Part shown: in pieces, positions 56,941-64,000 of the stretch
Position numbering within the stretch: the first letter of the stretch is position 1
Layout: every line of letters begins with the position of its first letter
Assembly (NCBI GenBank): GCA_029582165.1
Contig: CM055876.1
Location: forward strand, 13,914,501-13,978,500
Origin: Portulaca oleracea
Taxonomy: Eukaryota > Streptophyta > Magnoliopsida > Caryophyllales > Portulacaceae
DNA: 64,000 nt
Direction of reading: 5' to 3'
Position numbers and translations under genes: made by a program
The notes under the pieces: model-generated
Told to the model about the DNA's origin: nothing
Databases searched by the model: none
Seen by the model: only the letters and a program-made list of their open reading frames with translations

Positions 56941-58728
56941 AATCCCCCCATGCTTACTCCTTGCTTGCCCCCAAGCAAGTACAAGACTCATAACAAGATG
57001 AAAAGACTTGAAAGGGAAAAGAAATCTACTCACACCTCCTTTAATAAAAAGGGCATATTAGAAAGCCAAAACAAGCATACACAAAGAGACTCCCTAGCGA
57101 GATTAAGAATCAAATTAAAACAAAAATTGCTGTTCGAAATAGAATCACAACCCAGGAAGCAACACAACTAGTCTATCACAACTCAAATGTAATCAAAATT
57201 CATTCACATGTTTGGCGAACTAGTTGGGATCGGTAGGACCTCACTGTAGGGTATGTAAATCACTCCCCTCGTTGTTTTAAATAGATATGACGGTTCACTC
57301 AAAACCTTCAACCAATGTAAACAACCTACCATAAGCTTGACAAGACTCTCGATTCTCTACCGCTATAGACAACATGCATCAAAGTTAAATCATGAGGACT
57401 TTTCGAAGGTTGTAACGGGGATTAGGTGTAGGGTAAGGATGGAAATCATTTAGGAAATGTGAAGCTAAAAGCCAAGAACCTAAAGAGCAACATTCCCATA
57501 ATATAAAACTCAACACCTCTTACTTCACACCGCAATGAAGCATAAATATCTTCCCCATCGAAGCAAAATAACGGAGGAGTCAATATAAACAAGAAAACCA
57601 CCATGCTATTCACCTTATTTCTCAAAACTTCTCTTTTTTTTTGTACTTTTCATTCTTCTTTTTTTTTTTTTACTTTGTGGTTAATAGCATAGATAAATAT
57701 AGAAACGACTCATTTCCCATCGAACCAATTTCAACCTCGAATGAAAAGAGGGGATAAATAACGATTATGAACAATGTTTCCCTCATCAAGTAAACCAACC
57801 AACGAAGTCACCAACAATTAGACTACAAAAGTGCCCCCCAACTGAATTGTTGCTCCAATAACTTGGCTAAAAGGTGAGGAATTAAAAATAGGCCAAGGGC
57901 GCGCAATAGGGTAACAACAAGACAGGAAAAATGGTTAGTAAAGGGCTAGCAAAAAGGGGTCATATTGTTAGGTGGCTTTTTTGGTTATGTGGCTTCAAAA
58001 TGGGCCTGAATCACATTAACATAATGCACAAGTCAAATGCAGTTTCAAAGAGAATCAAGTCAAGTTCTGGAGATGCAAACATGGTAAGGTCACACTCAAA
58101 AGAAAATGAGACTATAAAAATGATAGTCTTTTAGGCTCAAGAAGTCTCACGGGTTAACCTAGCACAATCGCTACAACTAGTTCATTTGATGTACCAGACA
58201 CAAGAATTTCATTATCATGCACAAGAGTTGATCAAGACTAGATGAATCACAAACAAGACAGGCAATCTAAGTCAAACAAACAACCAAGTTTCTTTCATCA
58301 TCCACATCAAGCCAAAAATCCCATGAGCATACACTTGCAATGACAATCCAAACACACACCTCTTAAAGGCGAAAGACTATCCTAATTTATTTTTTTTTTA
58401 GCAAGAAAGCAAGAAAACTACTCCTATATGCAACCTAGATGCAAATTCAATGCCTAACAAACACAAAAATAAACTAACAAATATGCAACTATAAACGTCA
58501 GTCTCACTCTAGCACATGATTTTAAGACAATCAACCCAAACCCCCCCATGCTTGGACAAAGCAGTATCCACAATGCATTTCGAATAAGGGTAGCATGCAC
58601 AAGAAGGAAACGATATAATGCGTCACACTCTAAAAAAAACGAAGAAAATTAAAGGAACGAAATAAAACCTAATAAAGCAATTAAACGCTTGGGTTGCCTC
58701 CCAAGAAGCGCTAGTTTAACGTCTTTAG
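56941..58728 (-). other. Non-coding 3' part of unit 3, with polypurine tract and hairpins
   Basis: The tract abuts LTR C at 56940 and the CTTGCTTG/CAAGCAAG hairpin follows (about 56960-56979). The post-gag hairpin is at 58688-58705. No ORF of interest. Confidence 0.7.
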
Positions 58729-59877
58729 CTAGACGAAACTTACCTCAGATGCAGTCAAAGCCCTTAGAAGCTTGTCAAATTCCGCAGCATGCGGTTCACA
58801 AGCCTGCGTATAAGAGAGAAACAAAACACTCAGGGCAAAAAATGTTAGTTGCACTCTCTCAAATAAGTCAAAAGCACTAGAAAAATCAAAGGAATCAAAA
58901 TAAGTAGTCCACATGATTTTTCTAGCTGAGTCCTTTAGGCATTTACAATATGGATCAAGATAGGGATGAAACCCTTCTAAAGTGCTTAAGGACAAGTCAA
59001 AGACATTGTTGGTCCTCTCAATCACAATCACATCACAAGAGTTAACCACACATCCCACATTAGCATGAACATCAATAGTCGTTTCATAGGGAATGGGCTC
59101 CTCAAGGTTCTTAGGGGCAAGGGAAGGTGATGAACAAGGTGTAGAAACATGGAGTACATCATCAGATTCCTCGCTTGAAGGATCTAATCCACCCACAAAC
59201 CCTTCACAAGACTCCTCATCAATAGCATCAATTGACTCATGACAAACATCAACATCATACCTAGCATCAAACCTATGGGAATCACTCACCTCAAACCCCG
59301 TCGACTGAGAAAAAGGTAAGGATGCATTAGGAAAAGTCAAGACACCATCAGTAGTGTCTCTAGGTAAGCTAGGATGAGAAGGAGCAACAGTTGGCAAAGA
59401 TGACTTAGAAGGGTCAACTATTTCATCTATTTTTTCTAGACAAGCTTCAACCTTATCTTGTTGCTCTTGCATTACCCTGATCAAAAAATCAAGTTTGGCT
59501 AAAACAGGGCATGCAGATTCATCATGGTCAAAAGAAATACACAAACGACAATGAGGCAAACAATGGGGTTGAGTACATAATCTAGCATGAGATGCACAAA
59601 GATTGGGGAAAGAGGATGCACTATAATAGTTTTCAAAATCACGAGTATCACGTGCAAGCCACTCAAGCAAACTCCAAGCTTCATCAACAGTTTGAGTATC
59701 ATAGAAACCAAAATACTCTAATAGAGTACGTGTCTCACTATTCACCCCCAAAGCAACAATGTCAAGAACATCTGATTTCCCAGGCACAATACCACATGGA
59801 ACAGGACTTGCAAGTAATCTCTCAAAATAGTGCCAAAATAATTCCTGCTCAAATTGGGGAAAATCAAGAATTGCCAT
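58729..59877 (-). CDS. Gag-like zinc-knuckle protein of the non-autonomous array element (intact copy)
   Basis: The open frame of 382 codons starts at MAILDFPQFEQELFWHYFER; the frame continues 15 codons upstream through an A/T run, so the later ATG is preferred. The N-terminal 115 residues are hydrophobic/acidic and probably helical. A CX2CX4HX4C zinc knuckle (CRLCISFDHDESAC) lies near residue 120, followed by a coiled segment (MQEQQDKVEACLEKIDEIVD). The long acidic, serine-rich region ends in a conserved block DPYCKCLKDSARKIMWTTYF and in EFDKLLRALTASE. A splice donor consensus GAG/GTAAGT overlaps the last codons. The knuckle and position beside the primer site argue for a nucleocapsid-like role; no capsid domain was recognised, and this role is inferred. 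Units 1 and 2 carry broken copies. Confidence 0.82.
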   Translation of the reverse strand: MAILDFPQFEQELFWHYFERLLASPVPCGIVPGKSDVLDIVALGVNSETRTLLEYFGFYDTQTVDEAWSLLEWLARDTRDFENYYSASSFPNLCASHARLCTQPHCLPHCRLCISFDHDESACPVLAKLDFLIRVMQEQQDKVEACLEKIDEIVDPSKSSLPTVAPSHPSLPRDTTDGVLTFPNASLPFSQSTGFEVSDSHRFDARYDVDVCHESIDAIDEESCEGFVGGLDPSSEESDDVLHVSTPCSSPSLAPKNLEEPIPYETTIDVHANVGCVVNSCDVIVIERTNNVFDLSLSTLEGFHPYLDPYCKCLKDSARKIMWTTYFDSFDFSSAFDLFERVQLTFFALSVLFLSYTQACEPHAAEFDKLLRALTASEVSFV

Positions 59878-60000
59878 TTTTTTTTTGTATTTTTTTTGAA
59901 AGAAAGGGAAAAAAAAAATCAAAGATAAAAAGAAAAGAAAAAGAAAGAAAAAGAAAACAGCCTAGTCAACCTAAGAGAATTCGTTTATCATCACTTGAGT

Positions 60001-60016
60001 CCCCGCAATGGCGCCA
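60001..60016 (-). promoter_or_regulatory. Primer site of unit 3, Asp-tRNA type
   Basis: The minus strand reads TGGCGCCATTGCGGGG, the best preserved primer site of the array, with one base missing relative to the usual Asp-type site. It sits seven bases from LTR D. Confidence 0.82.
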
Positions 60017-60022
60017 AAAACT

Positions 60023-61478
60023 TAGCGGGCCCATGGCGCAAGCGGTGTGCACGTAGTAGCACGTCAAGGTCGATCCCACAGGGACTCACTTAGCAGCACA
60101 ATAAATTAATCTCTATCTCGATTGCTAAGCTAATCAGGTTTTAGGTTTTGGTAAAGGTTTAAAAAATAATTAAAACTAATAAAGCAGGAAAAAGAAAATC
60201 AATCAAAAATTATATCAAGAGAGAAAGAATTCTAGGGAGATGCTAACCTAACAACGAGTTCGATTACTAAAACCTAGCCTGCACAATCATACATTCAAGA
60301 ATGAATCAAGAATCGATAACCTCTTAATTCTATCGCCCATTCGATGCTAAATAGAATTATTCTAAACAACCTAATCAACAACTTTCCTCTGCCTTTTAGG
60401 TTAAACATAATTGAAGGTCTTAAAAGTCAGGTTATCTAATGATTCCCTAGTTTACTACTCCTTTTTCAACTTTCATAAGCCTAGGTAGACAGGTTGGTAG
60501 TCAGATTACCCTAATTCACCTTTCAGTACTTCTTAGGTTAATCTCAAACTTACAAATATTCAAGGCCTTAAGAATACTCATAAACATGGAAAACATAACC
60601 TTCTATTGATTCTAATCAAGAATTCATGCACAAACTAATAACAAACAATCAAACTACATTGTTTCGGGTTGCAAAACCCTAGAATTCAAGAAATCTACTC
60701 GCTCATATTCAATGAAAACACAAACAAGTTCCAAACAACATAATCGAATCTCAAAACTAAGAAGGAAATAAAAAAGAAAGAATAGAATTGCGAAGAATAC
60801 AACCCGTCGAGCCTTTCGATCCCGGGGTTACGTCGCTCCTTTCCTTTGCGAATCTTGATCTTGGTTTCTCTTGAATCGATTCGGTCTTGAATCTTGATGG
60901 TAGGGAAGAGGAGTAGAATGGAAGTATTAGGGCTCTCTTTTCTCTTCTTGACGGCCAAAGAACGAAGGAAAACTGATAGATACTGAATGAATCTCGAAAA
61001 ACCGTCGCTTCCTCCCTTTTCTACTCGCGAAAATAACCGACCTGCATAGGCAGTTCGCCTCGTTCCGTACATTCCGTACACCACGGACCGTGGTGATCAC
61101 CACGGGCTGACCGAGGTTGCCACTGTCCCGCTTCTTTCTTCTTTCCTTCGCCAAAATGAGCTGGGCAAGTCCGCCACGGACCGTGGCCACCACCACGGGC
61201 TGCCCAAGGTTGCTGCTGCCCGGCTATTCCTTGCTCCTTTCCATCCCAAATTTGTACCACGGTTTGGATTTGACATGTAGAGGTCCATGGTATATTCACT
61301 CTTGCTTGAAGTTGGGAGAAAGTTGGTGTTTTGGCCTCAAAACCTAAAAATTCACATAAAAAACAACAACACCAAGTGTAGTAGGGAAATTGGAATAAAA
61401 ATCAAGGTTCACACACAAAATTATCCCTAATTCACTATTGAAAACCCCCAAAAACATAGTCATGAAACGCAGTTATCA
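60023..61478 (-). repeat. LTR D (1456 bp)
   Basis: Complete LTR shared by units 3 and 4. Palindromes CCACGGACCGTGG are at 61081-61093 and 61174-61186, each with its second site. Confidence 0.9.
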
Positions 61479-62982
61479 AATCCCCCCATGCTTACTCCTT
61501 GCTTGTCCCCTAGCAAGTACAAGACTCAAAACAAGATGAAAAGACTTGAAAGGGAAAAGAAATCTACTCACACCCCCTCTAATAAAAATGGCATATTAGA
61601 AAGCCAAAACAAGCATACACAAAGAGACTCCCTAGCGAGATTAAGAATCAAATTGAAACAAAAATTGCTGTTCGAAATAGAATCACAAGCCAGGAAGCAA
61701 CACAACTAGTCTATCACAACTCAAATGTAATCAAAATTCATTCACATGTTTGGCGAACTAGTTGGGATCGGTAGGACCTCTTTGTAGGGTATGTAAATCA
61801 CTCCCCTCGTGTGTTTTAAATAGATATGACGGTTCACTCAAAACCTTCAACCAATGTAAATAACCTACCATAAGCTTGACAAGACTCTCGATTCTCTACC
61901 GCTATAGATAACATGCATCAAAGTTAAATCATGAGGACTTTTTGAAGGTTGTAACGGGGCTTAGGTGTAGGGTAAGGAGGGAAATCATTTAGGAAATGTG
62001 AAGCTAAAAGCCAAGAACCTAAAGAGCAACATTCCCATAATATAAAACTCAACACCTCTTACTTCACAGCGCAATGAAGCAAAAATATCTTCCCCATCGA
62101 AGCAAAATAACGGAAGAGTCAATATAAACAAGAAAACCACCATGCTATTCACCTTATTTCTCAAAACTTCTCTTTTTTTTGTACTTTTCATTCATTTTTT
62201 TTTTACTTTGTGGTTAATAGCATAGATAAATATAGAAACGACTCATTTCCCATCGAACCAATTTCAACCTCGAATGAAAAGAGGGGATAAATAACGATTA
62301 TGAACAATGTTTCCCTCATCAAGTAAACCAACCAACGAAGGTCACACTCAAAAGAAAATGAGACTATAAAAATGATAGTCTTTTAGGCTCAAGAAGTCTC
62401 ACGGGTTAACCTAGCACAATCGCTATAACTAGTTCATTTGATGTACCAGACACAAGAATTTCATTATCATGCACAAGAGTTGATCAAGACTAGATGAATC
62501 ACAAACAAGACAGGCAATCTAAGTCAAACAAACAACCAAGTTTCTTTCATCATCCACATCAAGCCAAAAATCCCATGAGTATACACTTGCAATGTCAATC
62601 CAAACACACACATCTTTAAGGCGAAAGACTATCCTAATTTTTTTTTTTTTAGCAAGAAAGCAAGAAAACTACTCATATATGCAACCTAGATGCAAATTCA
62701 ATGCCTAACAAACACAAAAATAAACTAACAAATATGCAACTATAAACGTCAGTCTCACTCTAGCACATGATTTTAAGACAATCAACCCAAACCCCCCCCC
62801 CATGCTTGGAAAAAGCAGTATCTACAACGCATTTCGAATAAGGGTAGCATGCACAAGAAGGAAACGATATAATGCGTCACACTCTAAAAAAAACGAAGAA
62901 AATTAAAGGAACGAAATAAAACCTAATAAAGCAATTAAACGCTTGGGCTGCCTCCCAAGAAGCGCTAGTTTAACGTCTTTAG
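61479..62982 (-). other. Non-coding 3' part of unit 4, with a 280-bp deletion
   Basis: The polypurine tract and hairpin (one arm mutated near 61511) abut LTR D. At about 62340 the sequence lacks roughly 280 bp present in the other units (57808-58088 in unit 3); the joint shows a short shared AAG/TCAC word. The post-gag hairpin is at 62942-62959. Confidence 0.72.
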
Positions 62983-64000
62983 CTAGACGAAACTTACCTC
63001 AGATGCAGTCAAAGCCCTTAGAAGCTTGTCAAATTTCGCAGCATCCGGTTCACAAGCCTGCGTATAAGAGAGCAACAAAACACTCATGGCAAAAAATGTT
63101 AGTTGCACTCTCTCAAATAAGTCAAATGCACTAGAAAAATCAAAAGAATCAAAATAAGTAGTCCACATGATTTTTCTAGCTGAGTCCTCTAGGAATTTAC
63201 AATATGGATCAAGATAGGGATGAAACCCTTCTAAAGTGCTTAAGGACAAGTCAAAGACATTGTTGGTCCCCTCAATCACAATAACATCACAAGAATTAAC
63301 AACACATCCCACATTAGCATGAACATCAATAGTCGTTTCATAGGGAATGGGCTCCTCAAGGTTCTTAGGGGCAAGGGAAGGTGATGAACAAAGTGTAGAA
63401 ACATGGAGTACATCATCAGATTCCTCGCTTGATGGATCTAATCCACCCACAAACCCCTCACAAGACTCCTCATCAATAGCATCAATTGACTCATGACAAA
63501 CATCAACATCATACCTAGCATCAAACCTATGGGAATCACTCACCTCAAACCCCGTCGACTGAGAAAAAGGTAAGGATGCATTAGGAAAAGTCAAGACACC
63601 ATCAGTAGTGTCTCTAGGTAAGCTAGGATGAGAAGGAGCAACAGTTGGCAAAGATGACTTAGAAGGGTCAACTATTTCATCTATTTTTTCTAGACAAGCT
63701 TCAACCTTATCTTGTTGCTCTTGCATTACCCTCATCAAAAAATCAAGTTTGGCTAAAACAGGGCATGCAGATTCATCATGGTCGAAAGAATTACACAAAC
63801 GACAATGAGGCAAACAATGGGGTTGAGTACATAATCTAGCATGAGATGCACAAAGATTGGGGAAAGAGGATGCACTATAATAGTTTTCAAAATCACGAGT
63901 ATCACGTGCAAGCCACTCAAGCAAACTCCAAGCTTCATCAACAGTTTGAGTATCATAGAAACCAAAATACTCTAATAGAGTACGTGTCTCACTATTCACC
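62983..64000 (-). CDS. Gag-like zinc-knuckle protein, unit 4, cut by the window end
   Basis: The open frame matches the unit 3 protein for at least 338 codons with no stop, including the CRLCNSFDHDESAC knuckle and the GFVGGLDPSSEES block. The N-terminus and primer site lie beyond the window, so whether it is intact is unknown. Confidence 0.78.
   Translation of the reverse strand, partial: VNSETRTLLEYFGFYDTQTVDEAWSLLEWLARDTRDFENYYSASSFPNLCASHARLCTQPHCLPHCRLCNSFDHDESACPVLAKLDFLMRVMQEQQDKVEACLEKIDEIVDPSKSSLPTVAPSHPSLPRDTTDGVLTFPNASLPFSQSTGFEVSDSHRFDARYDVDVCHESIDAIDEESCEGFVGGLDPSSEESDDVLHVSTLCSSPSLAPKNLEEPIPYETTIDVHANVGCVVNSCDVIVIEGTNNVFDLSLSTLEGFHPYLDPYCKFLEDSARKIMWTTYFDSFDFSSAFDLFERVQLTFFAMSVLLLSYTQACEPDAAKFDKLLRALTASEVSFV

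Larger units (their letters stand above)
43865..64000 (-). mobile_element. Tandem array of non-autonomous LTR elements (TR-GAG-like), LTRs shared between units
   Basis: Four LTRs (A 43865-48003, interrupted; B 51023-52471; C 55496-56940; D 60023-61478) alternate with four internal regions (48004-51022, 52472-55495, 56941-60022 and 61479 to the window end). The repeat period is about 4.47-4.54 kb and the copies are nearly identical by eye. Each internal region has, in minus order, an Asp-tRNA-type primer site or its remnant, a gag-like ORF with a zinc knuckle, a long non-coding part, a hairpin and a polypurine tract. There is no protease, RT or integrase, so the element would depend on enzymes from another element, probably an Athila/Tat-like one given the primer site. 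The window ends inside unit 4. Confidence 0.88.

Overview
This is a plant nuclear window, most likely from a flowering plant and probably a eudicot; the species cannot be fixed from the sequence. It holds one conserved host gene with seventeen AT-rich GT-AG introns, a Stowaway MITE, Athila-type and other Ty3/gypsy LTR retroelements with plant tRNA primer sites, a PIF/Harbinger relic and a plant L1-like LINE. There are no operons, RNA genes or CRISPR arrays.

Layout. Bases 1-1119 are AT-rich spacer. From 1120 to 22922 lies an old, heavily mutated minus-strand Ty3/gypsy element. Its integrase end was split by a much younger plus-strand Athila-type element (2508-15822, flanked by the 5-bp duplication GTCTC). 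The old element also carries two MITEs with 9-bp target duplications, a further insertion in one LTR and an internal tandem duplication. A long foldback MITE (22932-23362) sits at its right edge. From 23.5 to 26.5 kb are two relic genes of a PIF/Harbinger transposon. A Stowaway MITE lies at 27744-27978.

The one host gene is eRF3 (GSPT1-like translation termination GTPase), minus strand, 28088-41065. I reconstructed 18 coding exons; they sum to 1539 bases (513 codons including the stop) and keep frame across every junction. A LINE relic (41673-43864) follows and is cut in its reverse transcriptase by an LTR-element array.

From 43865 to the window end is a tandem array of about 4.5-kb units in minus orientation. 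Units share single LTRs (LTR-internal-LTR-internal and so on). Each internal region has an Asp-tRNA-type primer site, one gag-like zinc-knuckle ORF, no pol, a hairpin and a polypurine tract. This fits a non-autonomous TR-GAG-like element amplified by LTR-LTR recombination. The first LTR is interrupted by a 3.4-kb LTR of a different retroelement joined to a stump of its internal region.

The most unusual signals are: the LTR-sharing array; a repeated hairpin-plus-polypurine module; arrays of family-specific short palindromes in three unrelated LTR families; a scrambled Athila 3' LTR; variation in the array concentrated at the primer-site/LTR junction; and a splice donor consensus four codons before the gag-like stop.
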